Notes: generated from the sequence alone by a model not told the origin. 64,000 nucleotides of DNA from Oryzomonas sagensis (GCF_008802355.1 NZ_VZRA01000001.1:256980-320979), one strand, 5' to 3'. Shown: positions 34,506-43,016, counted from the first letter of the stretch. Program-made: numbers and translations.

Positions 34506-37178
34506 TCAGTGATGCATTTTTGCAACACTGGCTCCGCCATCTGACGCGATAAGCAGCAGCGCCAGGGCTCGCTCCTGCTCGTCATTGACGACCTCGCCAT
34601 CGAGCCGCGCCACCAACAGCCGGTCCATGATCGTGCGAAACCGGGGGCCCGGCGCCAATCCCAGTGCCGCCAGCCCGTCCCCATCCAGGGAGCAGCGGAC
34701 CTGGCGCAGACGAGAAACGTACTGGGAGACAAAACGTCTGACCTCCTCGCGGTTGGCGCGCGCGGCCAGGTAGAGGAGCATCTCCAGCGGCAGCCCGTGG
34801 AACCAGTCGTAAATCTCGCTGTTACGAACCTCGGGATTGCGGCGCAGGCGGCGTTGAATGGCATCCAGGGTTCCCAGCGCCTGCCGACGGTGGCTGAATA
34901 CCTTTGTCGAGATCCGTCCCGGCACCGCCAACCGGCGGCAGGCGTCATGGAACTCGTCGGTGGTGAGCCGGTCGCCCAGGGCCAGGAAGTAGACCTGCCA
35001 CTGTTCGCAGGCATCCGGCAGATACAACAGGCGGAACCAGGCCAGGACCCGCCCGGTTTCCTCCACGACCCGCCTGATCTCGGGAAGCAACTTGAGGGCG
35101 GGATGGACAAACGGCAGCAGGCCGAAGCCGGCCATGCGGACAATGGCCCCCACCGGCTCATTTTCCCGCAGGATCTGGATCAATTCGTTCAATAGACGCA
35201 GGCCACCGACCTTATTGAGGACGTTCATCCGCACCGCGCTGCGGATCAGGTTCTCGGTGTGAGGCGCGATATGGAAACCGAGGCGCTGTTCGAAACGGAT
35301 CGCCCGGAAAACCCGGGTCGGGTCCTCCACGAAGGAGAGGTTGTGCAGCACCCTGACCAACCGTTCCTGAAGGTCCTGCTGGCCGCCGAAGTAATCGGTC
35401 AGGCGCCCGAACGACGGGCCGTTGAGGCACACCGCCAGGGTGTTGATGGTGAAATCCCGCCGATACAGGTCGTGGCGCAACGAGGAGCGTTCCACGGTTG
35501 GCAGCACACCGGGGGACTCGTAGTATTCCAGGCGGGTGCTGGCCACGTCGATCTTGGCTCCGTCCGGGAAGATCACTACCGCCGTGCTGAAGGTCCGATG
35601 GCTGCGAACCCGGCAACCGTGGCGGGCGGCAAACTGTTCCGCGAAAAAGATGCCGTCCCCCTCCACCGTGACGTCGATGTCCAGGTTTGCCACCCCCAGC
35701 AGCAGGTCGCGTACGAATCCGCCGATGGCATACACCGCCAGCCCCAATTCGTCACCGACGGTCCCCAGGTCGTGCAGGAGCTTGCCGGCGGCAACGGGCA
35801 GCCGCTTGCCCAGCAGGCCGGCAATGGAACGATTTTTGGGGGAGAAGTCGAGGGCCCCCACGTCGTAGAGCGCCCCCGGTTCGCCCCGGCGGCCGCCGTA
35901 CATGTGGCGCAACAGATCGGTGCGCGTCACCGCGCCCGCAAGCTCTTCCCCTTTGAATACCGGCACGAAACGGCGGTTGCCCTCCACCATGTATTCCTGG
36001 ATGTCGGCGATGGGGGTGGTGGGAGCGGCCCGCATGAATTCGGTGTGCATGAAGTCGGTGGCCGGGGCTGCACCCAGATCGTGGTAGAGCGCCTTCTCCA
36101 CGATCTTGCGGGAGATGATCCCGATCATCCGGCCGGCGGCAATGACCGGCATGGCGTTGCAGTTGTAGCGGGTCAGCAGGTCCCGGGCGTAGGCTACGGT
36201 GACATCGTCCGGCATGGTCTTGACCGGTGCGGACATGATATCCCCGGCGCAGAACCGGGGACTGACCTCGACCCGCAGCTGCTCCTCCAGGCGTTGCAGT
36301 ACCTGGTGCAACGTCTGGTCACGCACCACGGCCGATGCGGCGGTGGCGTGCCCCCCCCCGTGGAAACGGCGCAGGATCTCCCCCACGTTGACCTCCAGGA
36401 TACGGCTGCGCGCCACCAGGTAAATGCGCCCCTCCATGGCGACCACCACGAAGAGGGTGTCCAGATTCTCCATGTCCCGCATCAGGTGGGCCAGGGCGGC
36501 GATGTCGCCCACGTACTGATCGCTCGTGGCGTGGGCGATGGAGATGTTGACGCCGTTGATGGCTGTGGTCTTGAGCGTGGTCAGCAGCCGTTTCAGGAGC
36601 CCCATCTGCTGACTGCTCAACTCCTGGGAGAGGGCCTCGGCCACCACGTTTACTCGCGCGCCCCGCTCCATGAGCCAAGCCGCCACGCGATAGTCGTCCC
36701 GCGTGGTCGAGACGAACAGCAGCCGGCCGGTATCCTCGTGGATGCCGAGCATGATCAGGGTGGCCTCTTCCGGCGTGAGTTCGACCGCCTGCTCCATCAG
36801 AAGCCCGCCCAGGATGGTGGATGACGAACCGCAGGGGCGGATCAGGCCGCCGGTCGGCCGGATGCTCTGTTCCGTGATCGGGTGATGGTCATAGATATGA
36901 ATCTCAAGGCCGGGACGTTCCAGGAGGCCGGCAAAACGCCCGATGCGCTCACTCTGCTGGCAATCGACGACGATCAGGCGGGTGATGGCGTCCAGGTCGA
37001 GGTCCCTGGCGCGAACCACGCCGGGCAGATACTCGGGGCGGACTGCCAGGAAGTCGCGCACCGCCTTTTCCTGGGAACCGGGAAAGGCGATCAGGGCGCC
37101 GGGATAGAGCCGGGCCGCGGCGACCATGGCGCCCAGGCAGTCGAAATCGGCATTGGTGTGGGTGGTTATGACATCCAT
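34506..37178 (-). CDS. DHH-CBS-nucleotidyltransferase fusion (tRNA nucleotidyltransferase or poly(A) polymerase family)
   Basis: 890 residues from ATG 37178; a TTG one codon earlier is less likely. Three modules follow in order. A DHH/DHHA1 phosphoesterase-like part (1-300) has HTNADFDCLGAMVAAARLYP, IVVDCQQSERIG, YDHHPITEQS and FHGGGHATAASAVV. Two CBS domains (about 310-440) follow. A class II nucleotidyltransferase head (about 475-620) has AIGGFVRDLLLGVANLDIDV (GGxxRD, DxD) and DLYRRDFTINTLAV, then the RNA-binding helices. Geobacter-type bacteria are known to split CC- and A-adding activities and poly(A) polymerase among paralogues, so this could be the A-adding enzyme or poly(A) polymerase. 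Confidence 0.9.
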   Translation of the reverse strand: MDVITTHTNADFDCLGAMVAAARLYPGALIAFPGSQEKAVRDFLAVRPEYLPGVVRARDLDLDAITRLIVVDCQQSERIGRFAGLLERPGLEIHIYDHHPITEQSIRPTGGLIRPCGSSSTILGGLLMEQAVELTPEEATLIMLGIHEDTGRLLFVSTTRDDYRVAAWLMERGARVNVVAEALSQELSSQQMGLLKRLLTTLKTTAINGVNISIAHATSDQYVGDIAALAHLMRDMENLDTLFVVVAMEGRIYLVARSRILEVNVGEILRRFHGGGHATAASAVVRDQTLHQVLQRLEEQLRVEVSPRFCAGDIMSAPVKTMPDDVTVAYARDLLTRYNCNAMPVIAAGRMIGIISRKIVEKALYHDLGAAPATDFMHTEFMRAAPTTPIADIQEYMVEGNRRFVPVFKGEELAGAVTRTDLLRHMYGGRRGEPGALYDVGALDFSPKNRSIAGLLGKRLPVAAGKLLHDLGTVGDELGLAVYAIGGFVRDLLLGVANLDIDVTVEGDGIFFAEQFAARHGCRVRSHRTFSTAVVIFPDGAKIDVASTRLEYYESPGVLPTVERSSLRHDLYRRDFTINTLAVCLNGPSFGRLTDYFGGQQDLQERLVRVLHNLSFVEDPTRVFRAIRFEQRLGFHIAPHTENLIRSAVRMNVLNKVGGLRLLNELIQILRENEPVGAIVRMAGFGLLPFVHPALKLLPEIRRVVEETGRVLAWFRLLYLPDACEQWQVYFLALGDRLTTDEFHDACRRLAVPGRISTKVFSHRRQALGTLDAIQRRLRRNPEVRNSEIYDWFHGLPLEMLLYLAARANREEVRRFVSQYVSRLRQVRCSLDGDGLAALGLAPGPRFRTIMDRLLVARLDGEVVNDEQERALALLLIASDGGASVAKMHH

Positions 37179-37378
37179 CAACGCTCCATCTCCCGAAGAC
37201 GTCGTGCCACTTCGGGGGTCGTCGTATCTGGCTAAGTATACACGCTGTTTATCCAGTTAGACATACTGATTGTGCATGTGCGGCCAATCCGCGGCAAATT
37301 CGGTGTGGGCATGCGCACCATCCGGGAACCGTACAAGTTGAACGCCACCGCGGGACCCGGCGAAGACGCTGCAAAAGG

Positions 37379-37407
37379 TTGCTTGAAACGTGGCGTAATG
37401 GTATTGT
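37379..37407 (+). promoter_or_regulatory. candidate promoter for queF
   Basis: TTGCTT (37379-37384) and TATTGT (37402-37407) are separated by 17 bp, 38 bp ahead of the queF ATG. No preQ1 aptamer was recognised between them and the gene. Confidence 0.4.
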
Positions 37408-37445
37408 ATCGCTCATTTCGGACCGATCGCAAGGGAGATAGAGTT

Positions 37446-37874
37446 ATGGCGCTTCACGAGAATCTGAAATCACTGGGGGCCGGGGCAACGGCCTACCGCT
37501 ACGACCGGCCCGACGCCGGGCTTCTGGAATCATTCCCCAGCCCCTTTGCCCAACCGGACATGAACCCGGCCAAGGCCGTGGGCACGTTGCACATCGAATG
37601 CCCGGAATTCACCTGCCTCTGCCCCATGACCGGGCAGCCGGACTTCGCCAAAATCGTCATCGACTACCAGCCGGACCGTCTCTGCGTCGAAAGCAAGAGC
37701 CTCAAGCTCTACCTGGGCTCCTTCCGCATGCACGGAGAATTCCACGAGGCCAGCGTCAACCGCATCTGCAACGACCTGGTGGCGCTGCTCGAACCGGTCT
37801 GGCTGACGGTGCGGGGCGAGTTCACCCCCCGGGGCGGCATCCCCTTCTGGCCCACGGCCGAGTACCGTAGGTAA
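37446..37874 (+). CDS. queF: NADPH-dependent 7-cyano-7-deazaguanine reductase (short QueF)
   Basis: 142 residues from ATG 37446 with AAGGGAGA upstream. It reduces preQ0 to preQ1 in queuosine synthesis, in the tunnelling-fold superfamily. The catalytic cysteine is Cys59 in FTCLCPMTGQPDF, with ESKSLKLYLGSFRMHGEFHE (QueF signature) and the C-terminal RGGIPFWPT. It is the short, single-domain type. queC/D/E are not in the window; the queuosine user gluQ is. Confidence 0.96.
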   Translation: MALHENLKSLGAGATAYRYDRPDAGLLESFPSPFAQPDMNPAKAVGTLHIECPEFTCLCPMTGQPDFAKIVIDYQPDRLCVESKSLKLYLGSFRMHGEFHEASVNRICNDLVALLEPVWLTVRGEFTPRGGIPFWPTAEYRR

Positions 37875-37883
37875 AAATGGTAA

Positions 37884-38006
37884 CATCTGCCACAGAGACA
37901 CAGAGGTTCACAGAGAAAAACATAACATCATCGAGCAAGCCAAGACCGGAATCGTTGTTTTTTTGTTTGCCTTACTCCTGATTTCTCCGTGTCTCTGCGG
38001 CAGATG
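37884..38006 (+). repeat. second dispersed repeat family, copy B
   Basis: Ends CATCTGCCACAGAGACAC and CCGTGTCTCTGCGGCAGATG form an inverted pair. Inside are GAGGTTCACAGAGAAAAAC and TTGCCTTACTCCTGATTTC, in the same order as in copy A read from the opposite strand. The element fills the gap between queF and the EF-P-like gene and holds no ORF. Confidence 0.8.
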
Positions 38007-38044
38007 TTGCTTTTGAAAGACTATCTATTAACAAGGAGAATACC

Positions 38045-38608
38045 ATGTTCACCACATCCGATTTCAAAAAAGGACTCGTCATCCAGTTGGACGGGGCGCC
38101 CTGCCTGATCCTCGACGTCACCTTCCAGTCCCCGTCGGCCCGGGGCGCCAACACCATGGTCAAGACCCGCTACCGCAACCTGATCACCTCCCAGGTGCTG
38201 GACAAGACCTTCCGTTCCGGCGACAAGGTGGACGAGGCCGACTACGGCCGCAACAAAGGACAGTTCCTGTATGCCGACGGTGCAAAGGGGGTCTTCATGG
38301 ATCTGGGGACCTATGAACAGTTCGAGGTTGACGAGGAGGCGTTCGAGGCGCTGGCCCCCTTCCTGCTGGAGGGGACCGAGGTGGTGCTGGGGCTCTTCGA
38401 GGGGCGTCTGGTCAATGTGGAACTGCCCATGACCGTGGAACTGGTTGTCACGGAAACCGCACCGGTGCTCAAGAATGCCACCGCCACGGCCCAGACCAAA
38501 GAGGCTATCCTGGAGACCGGCCTCAAGCTCCAGGTCCCGCCGTATCTGGCAACCGGGGAGAAGATCAAGGTGGATACCCGGGACGGCAGATTCATATCAC
38601 GGGCTTAG
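38045..38608 (+). CDS. elongation factor P-like protein (EfpL/YeiP type)
   Basis: 187 residues, three beta-barrel domains, binding the ribosome at stalled proline stretches. The tip loop of domain I reads FQSPSARGANTM, with Arg33 at the place of the modified Lys34 of EF-P, exactly the SPTARGA pattern of E. coli EfpL (YeiP). The rest (ELPMTVELVVTETAP, ATATAQTKEAILETGLKLQV, PPYLATGEKIKV) also matches EfpL better than canonical EF-P. It is the only EF-P family gene in this window. AAGGAG precedes ATG 38045. A terminator follows, overlapping the end of citG. Confidence 0.85.
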   Translation: MFTTSDFKKGLVIQLDGAPCLILDVTFQSPSARGANTMVKTRYRNLITSQVLDKTFRSGDKVDEADYGRNKGQFLYADGAKGVFMDLGTYEQFEVDEEAFEALAPFLLEGTEVVLGLFEGRLVNVELPMTVELVVTETAPVLKNATATAQTKEAILETGLKLQVPPYLATGEKIKVDTRDGRFISRA

Positions 38609-38629
38609 CATCGGAAAGACAGCGCCCTG

Positions 38630-39526
38630 TCAAGCGGCCCCGGAAAATCCCTCAGAAGGACTCCCGGGGCCGTTTTTGCGTTCAAAAGGGGGGTGCCGTT
38701 CCGGAAAACCCAAGAGGCATCCGCAGGCGAGCAGGTAGCAGTAGGAGAGCCCCAGCATGTCGGCCACCCCCCCCATGGTAAGATTCATCCTGATATACTC
38801 CCTGTTGAGACTGTGGAGAAACGGCTCGCAATCCTCCCCCATGGCGATGAGCCGCTCGATCTGCCGGCCATCCCTCCTGATGCGGGAGAGCCCCATGCTG
38901 CCGCACCGGTGGAGCGTGGTGGTGTCGTCGACGGTCTGCATCAGGCGGCCCAGCATGGCAAACGAGGCGATGTTGGGATGCCCGTGGATTTCCAGGGCCG
39001 CAAGGTAGGCCGGGACCGCCTCGTCGAAGAGCGCCGGCAGGCCGTTCATGGCCTCCCGCACGATCCCTCCCGCACCGTGCAGAGCCCTCTGCTGTTGCCC
39101 ATGGGTGGCCTGTTCCCCCTGGGCGGCAAAGAATTCCCCGGCCAGGGCGGCGACCTGTTTCCGAAAGCTCTGTTCGTCGGCCGATGGGGCATGCCAGGCT
39201 GCAACGAGCAGCAGACCGCTCAGAAAGAGATACCCCTTGTGGGTATTGGTGCCCAGGCTTGCCAGCATGGCCTGTTCGGCCCTCCTGCCGATGGCGGCCT
39301 GACGGGCGAACTCCTCGCCGGCAGCCAGGGAGCGGCAGAGCTGGTCGAGATAGTCGGCAATGATATGGATCGAACGCTCCATGGTGGCCAGGGACAGGTC
39401 GTGGTGGGAACCGCAGTCATCCAGGTCCACCAGCCCCGGCTTGGGGGTCAGGTACAGTTCCATGGCAACCCCCTTGACCAGAAACATGGCCAACAGTTCA
39501 ATATCTGAAGTGCGCGAGGAGTTCAT
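38630..39526 (-). CDS. citG: triphosphoribosyl-dephospho-CoA synthase-like protein (CitG family)
   Basis: 298 residues, all-alpha. Signatures are ELYLTPKPGLVDLDDCGSHH, LASLGTNTHKGYLFLSGLLL and MGGVADMLGLSYCYLLA, diagnostic of the CitG/MdcB family that makes the prosthetic group precursor of citrate lyase or malonate decarboxylase from ATP and dephospho-CoA. No lyase or decarboxylase gene is in the window, so its partner enzyme is unknown. The start at 39526 has GGAAAGGA upstream and lies just after a degraded reading frame (39539-39706). Confidence 0.82.
   Translation of the reverse strand: MNSSRTSDIELLAMFLVKGVAMELYLTPKPGLVDLDDCGSHHDLSLATMERSIHIIADYLDQLCRSLAAGEEFARQAAIGRRAEQAMLASLGTNTHKGYLFLSGLLLVAAWHAPSADEQSFRKQVAALAGEFFAAQGEQATHGQQQRALHGAGGIVREAMNGLPALFDEAVPAYLAALEIHGHPNIASFAMLGRLMQTVDDTTTLHRCGSMGLSRIRRDGRQIERLIAMGEDCEPFLHSLNREYIRMNLTMGGVADMLGLSYCYLLACGCLLGFPERHPPFERKNGPGSPSEGFSGAA
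38635..38677 (+). terminator. intrinsic terminator after the EF-P-like gene
   Basis: The stem CGGCCCCGG (38635-38643) pairs with CCGGGGCCG (38664-38672) and is followed by TTTTTG. The loop is long (20 bases). It lies inside the 3' end of the convergent citG gene. Confidence 0.6.
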
Positions 39527-39538
39527 CAGTCCTTTCCA

Positions 39539-39706
39539 TTAGCTACGTGCATGGTATGCCGCCCGCGCGCCGACGGCAACGAGTTCGTTGTTCTCGAGCA
39601 CGTTGGTCGCGTCGTCGCCCCCCTCCTCGAAGGCAAGGCCACTCTGCTCGATAACATGCCGGGCGCCCTGATATCCGCGGGGCAGTCCAGTCCCACAACC
39701 ATCCGG
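39539..39706 (-). pseudogene. possible gene remnant upstream of citG
   Basis: A 55-codon open stretch ends with TAA at 39541-39539, 12 bp before the citG start. It reads like a real C-terminus (GARHVIEQSGLAFEEGGDDA then TNVLENNELVAVGARAAYHA and RS). No start codon follows the upstream stop at 39709-39707, so the gene appears truncated or frameshifted. Family not recognised. It could also be chance. The rest of the 39527-39907 spacer holds only the tRNA promoter. Confidence 0.35.
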
Positions 39707-39868
39707 TCACATCATCAGGCGATATGCGTGAGCATAGCAGAATTCCCCAGCCTGTCCAGCCGGGTTGCGGTATACATGGGTATGGCAGGGTATACAATGG
39801 GGGAGCGATTTCCAACCAGGCCTTTGGAAAATAATGCCATCATGGCGGAAACCGCGATTCAAAAGTTC

Positions 39869-39897
39869 TTGACACTCCCGGCACACTTCCGTAGTAT
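39869..39897 (+). promoter_or_regulatory. promoter of the CAT tRNA gene
   Basis: TTGACA (39869-39874) and TAGTAT (39892-39897) are separated by exactly 17 bp, and the mature tRNA starts 11 bp later. Confidence 0.75.
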
Positions 39898-39907
39898 TAA
39901 CTCCTCC

Positions 39908-39984
39908 GGGCCTATAGCTCAGTTGGCTAGAGCCACCGGCTCATAACCGGTTGGTCCCAGGTTCGAGTCCTGGTGGGCCCACCA
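39908..39984 (+). tRNA. tRNA with CAT anticodon (elongator Met or Ile2)
   Basis: 77 nt with encoded CCA end. The cloverleaf folds fully: acceptor GGGCCTA/TGGGCCC (one T-G pair), D-stem GCTC/GAGC, anticodon stem ACCGG/CCGGT with loop CTCATAA, and T-arm CCAGG/CCTGG with TTCGAGT. Lacking three G-C pairs in the anticodon stem, it is not initiator tRNA. C4-G69 and C5-G68 pairs, favoured by the lysidine synthetase TilS, hint at Ile2, but methionine elongator cannot be excluded. Confidence 0.93.
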
Positions 39985-40099
39985 TTTCATTTACAAGGAA
40001 AACGCGCCGGATGCCGGCAATACTACGAACGGGACGCCCCGTACCATCAATTTCGCAAGAGTGCACACCGAAGGGTTGCACTCTTTTTGTTTGTACCCG

Positions 40100-41218
40100 A
40101 TGAAGACGCCAAAACTCTCCGACATACTTGGAATCATTAACAAAATAGCCCCTCCCGGTTTGGCGGAATCGTGGGATAACTCGGGATTGCAGGTCGGAAA
40201 CCCGGATGCCGGGATAGAGCGCATCATGATCGCCCTGGACGCCACCCCGGCCGTCATGGAAGCCGCCCGCACCAGTTCCTGCCACCTGCTCGTCACCCAC
40301 CACCCCCTGCTGTTCAAACCGCTTAAAACCATTTCAACCGCCACCCCCCAGGGAAAACTCGTACACGACGCCATCAGGTCCGATCTGGCGGTCGTCAGCA
40401 TCCACACCAGCTACGACGTGGCCGTGGGGGGGCTGAACGACCTGTTGGCCGAACGCCTGGGAGTCTCCGGTTGCCGGCCGCTCCAGGCAACTGCCGGGCA
40501 GGAGTTGGTCAAGCTGGCGGTCTTCGTGCCGGGCGACCACCTTGAACAGGTCCGTGGAACGCTCCTTCCCTGGGCCGAGGCTCTGGGCAACTACCGGGAC
40601 TGCTCCTTCAGCGCCCTCGGCGAAGGGACCTTTACCCCCCTGGCCGGCGCTACGCCGTTCATCGGCGCGGTGGGCAGCCGGGAACAGGTCTCTGAACAGC
40701 GCCTGGAACTACTCATGGACCGACGCAATCTGCCGCGGGCCGTCAAGGCGCTCCTGGCGGCGCACCCCTACGAAGAGCCGGCCTTCGACATCTATCCCCT
40801 GCTCAACGAGGGCAAACAACTCGGACTGGGCCGGGTAGGCTCCCTGGCGGAGCAGACGACCCTGGCCGACTATGCGGCGCGGATCAGGGAAATGTTGCAT
40901 GCCCCTGGGCTGCGCTATGTGGGCGACCCCGCGACTGTGATCAAAAAAGTGGCTCTGTGCAGCGGCAGCGGGGCGTCGCTCTTGCGCGATGCGGTCCGTT
41001 GCGGAGCCGACGTCCTGGTGACGGGCGATGTGAAATACCACGATGCCCGGGATGCGCACGACCTGGGCATCGCCCTGATCGATGCCGGGCATTTCCCCAG
41101 CGAGATCATCATGGTAGACGATGTGGCCGAACGCCTGGGCCGCATGCTATCCGAGGCGGGTTACGAAAACTGCCGGATACTACCCTGCCGTATCGAATCC
41201 GACCCATTGAGAGTCTGA
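40100..41218 (+). CDS. Nif3-like dinuclear metal center protein
   Basis: 372 residues from ATG 40100; no good ribosome site is visible. The metal-binding histidines lie in CHLLVTHHPLLFKPL, VVSIHTSYDVAVGGLNDLL and the C-terminal VTGDVKYHDARDAHDLGIA and LIDAGHFPSE. A YqfO-type insert of about 120 residues (residues 130-250) makes the long form. Proteins of this family form hexamers with two metals per site; often annotated as GTP cyclohydrolase I type 2, though the reaction is unproven. Followed by the zinc-ribbon gene, a frequent pairing. Confidence 0.9.
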   Translation: MKTPKLSDILGIINKIAPPGLAESWDNSGLQVGNPDAGIERIMIALDATPAVMEAARTSSCHLLVTHHPLLFKPLKTISTATPQGKLVHDAIRSDLAVVSIHTSYDVAVGGLNDLLAERLGVSGCRPLQATAGQELVKLAVFVPGDHLEQVRGTLLPWAEALGNYRDCSFSALGEGTFTPLAGATPFIGAVGSREQVSEQRLELLMDRRNLPRAVKALLAAHPYEEPAFDIYPLLNEGKQLGLGRVGSLAEQTTLADYAARIREMLHAPGLRYVGDPATVIKKVALCSGSGASLLRDAVRCGADVLVTGDVKYHDARDAHDLGIALIDAGHFPSEIIMVDDVAERLGRMLSEAGYENCRILPCRIESDPLRV

Positions 41219-41260
41219 TTACCATACACCACAATTTTTTGTACCGGGAGGAAGCTGATT

Positions 41261-41980
41261 TTGAAAAAGAAACTTGAGATGTTGGAACAACTCCAGGAGA
41301 TCGATTATCTGATCGACAACCTGAAAGCCACCCAGAACGGGCTGACGGAAGAGATGAGCGGGATCGAACAGGCCCTGATCGACGCCCGGCAGGAACTTTC
41401 CGGGCTGGAAGGCCGCGTGGTGCAGCTTGAGCAGGAGAAGGAAGAGCTGGAAAGCAGCCAGACCGTCGAACAGGAAAATATCCGGCGCTCCGAAACCAAC
41501 ATGAAAGAGATCAAGACCAACAAGGAATACCAGGCCGTTGGCCGGGAGATCGCCGCCGCCCGCAAGCAGGCCGCCGAGATCGATGAGCAGACCTTGCAGA
41601 AGGTGAGCCAGATCGAGGAGTTGAACACCGAGATCGCCACCCGCAAGGAGACCCTTGCCGAACTGGAGCAGAACACCTCGCAACGCCGCGACGAAAAGCA
41701 GACCGAGATCGGCAAAATCCAGCAGGATATCGATGCCGACGTCGCCCGGCGCGAAGCCATCACCAAGGAGTTGCCGCCCAACTTGGTCAAGCGCTACAAC
41801 GCCCTGCGCAAACAGCGGCGCGGACAGGCGGTCGCCGGCGCCCGGGATGGCTATTGCCTGGGCTGCAACATGAACCTTCCTCCCCAACTCTACAATAGCC
41901 TCTATAAGGGCGACGAACTTATCAGTTGCCCGCACTGCCAGCGGGTGTTGATCCTGAAGCTGCAACCGGCGGCCCAGTAA
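41261..41980 (+). CDS. C4 zinc-ribbon, coiled-coil protein (DUF164/zf-RING_7 family)
   Basis: 239 residues from a TTG start at 41261 with GGGAGGAAG upstream. Residues 5-175 form a long coiled coil rich in E/Q/L (for example VQLEQEKEELESSQTVEQEN). The C-terminus has a four-cysteine zinc ribbon, CLGCNMNLPPQ and SCPHCQRV. Family members are widespread in bacteria and usually follow Nif3-type genes, as here. Suggested to act on nucleic acids, but no activity is proven. Confidence 0.88.
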   Translation: MKKKLEMLEQLQEIDYLIDNLKATQNGLTEEMSGIEQALIDARQELSGLEGRVVQLEQEKEELESSQTVEQENIRRSETNMKEIKTNKEYQAVGREIAAARKQAAEIDEQTLQKVSQIEELNTEIATRKETLAELEQNTSQRRDEKQTEIGKIQQDIDADVARREAITKELPPNLVKRYNALRKQRRGQAVAGARDGYCLGCNMNLPPQLYNSLYKGDELISCPHCQRVLILKLQPAAQ

Positions 41981-42049
41981 CCAAGGTGACGATATAGCAT
42001 CAATAAGGGCTTCGTCCACCGCTCACGCGGGCTGCGGACGAGGCTGCAG

Positions 42050-42424
42050 TTTGGTTGAAGCAGGACAGATGGCCGCTCTTTTTCGAAAGGGAGGAAAGTC
42101 CGGGCTCCATAGGGCATGACGCTGGATAACGTCCAGCGGGGGCGACCCCAGGGCAGAGTGCCACAGAGAGAAGTCCGCCTGCCACGGCAGGTAAGGGTGA
42201 AAGGGTGAGGTAAGAGCTCACCGGGTCCGGCGGCGACGCCGGATGCCAGGTAAACCCCGTCAGGAGCAAGGCCAAATAGGGAGGCGCTAAGGGCTGCCCG
42301 CCCATGCCTCCGGGTTGGCTGCTTGAGGCTGCCGGTAACGGCAGTCCCAGATGAATGACCATCGCCCGGTGAGGGGTAACCCGCTCCGGGAACAGAACCC
42401 GGCTTATGGACTGCTTCAACCAAA
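42050..42424 (+). ncRNA. rnpB: RNase P RNA (class A)
   Basis: About 375 nt. The P4 region and its partner are unmistakable: GAGGAAAGTCCGGGCTCCAT at the 5' side and ACAGAACCCGGCTTATGGAC at the 3' side. Helix P1 forms from 14 paired bases, TTTGGTTGAAGCAG (42050-42063) with CTGCTTCAACCAAA (42411-42424). GGGTGAAAGGGTGAGGTAAG and AACCCCGTCAGGAGCAAGG also fit class A. The ends are set by P1 pairing and could be a few bases off. A possible hairpin (42010-42042) precedes it. Confidence 0.96.
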
Positions 42425-42443
42425 ATTTTCACGAGAACCGCCG

Positions 42444-42989
42444 ATGAACGACCAAGAGGCATGGGACCGGGGGGTACGGCTCATGGAGAGAATCCATGAC
42501 CGGCTTCCCCACGACCTGCGGCAGCAACTCGAAGCGGTGCTCGCAGGCTACCGGCGGCGCAAGGAAGAGATGCTGGCGCTGACCCTGGCCGGCGGCAGCG
42601 CCGGAATCTGCCGTGCATGCGGCGGGCAGTGCTGCCAGAATGGGAAATACCGTTTCAGCGGGCTTGACCTGCTGGCCCTGCTTGAGCAGCAGACGCCGCT
42701 GCCGGCGCCCGATTTCACCCAAAAACCGCTCTGCCCCTATGGCGATGCCGGCGGATGCCGCATGCCGGCGCCGTTCCGGCCGCTCGACTGCGTCCTGTTC
42801 ATTTGCGAGGCCATAGCAGACCGCCTGGAAGAGCCGGCCACCCACACCCTGGCCCGCCTGGAACAAGAGCTGCGCCAGAGTGTGGGACAGGCGGAGACCC
42901 TGCTGGGGCGGCGACTCGGCCAACCGCTCCTGCTGTTGGCCGGACATCCCGACGGCACGGACACGCCGCGGCGGAGAGCTGCCAATTAA
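42444..42989 (+). CDS. cysteine-rich hypothetical protein (YkgJ-like CxxCxxxCC motif)
   Basis: 181 residues from ATG 42444. An N-terminal helical region is followed by GICRACGGQCCQNGKYRFSG (C-x2-C-x3-CC) and later CPYGDAGGCRMPAPFRPLDC and FICE, eight or so cysteines that can bind zinc or an iron-sulfur cluster, as in YkgJ-type proteins. No signal peptide. Function unknown. It may be read together with the next small gene, 27 bp downstream. Confidence 0.6.
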   Translation: MNDQEAWDRGVRLMERIHDRLPHDLRQQLEAVLAGYRRRKEEMLALTLAGGSAGICRACGGQCCQNGKYRFSGLDLLALLEQQTPLPAPDFTQKPLCPYGDAGGCRMPAPFRPLDCVLFICEAIADRLEEPATHTLARLEQELRQSVGQAETLLGRRLGQPLLLLAGHPDGTDTPRRRAAN

Positions 42990-43016
42990 AAAAACAAAGA
43001 ATCGCGAGGATGCACC

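Noticed and set aside
37235-37445. preQ1 riboswitch before queF
   Set aside because: No short C-rich loop with A-rich tail typical of that aptamer.
39543-39815. 90-codon minus-strand frame before citG
   Set aside because: Arg-rich translation; the other frame in the same region (39539-39706) looks more protein-like.
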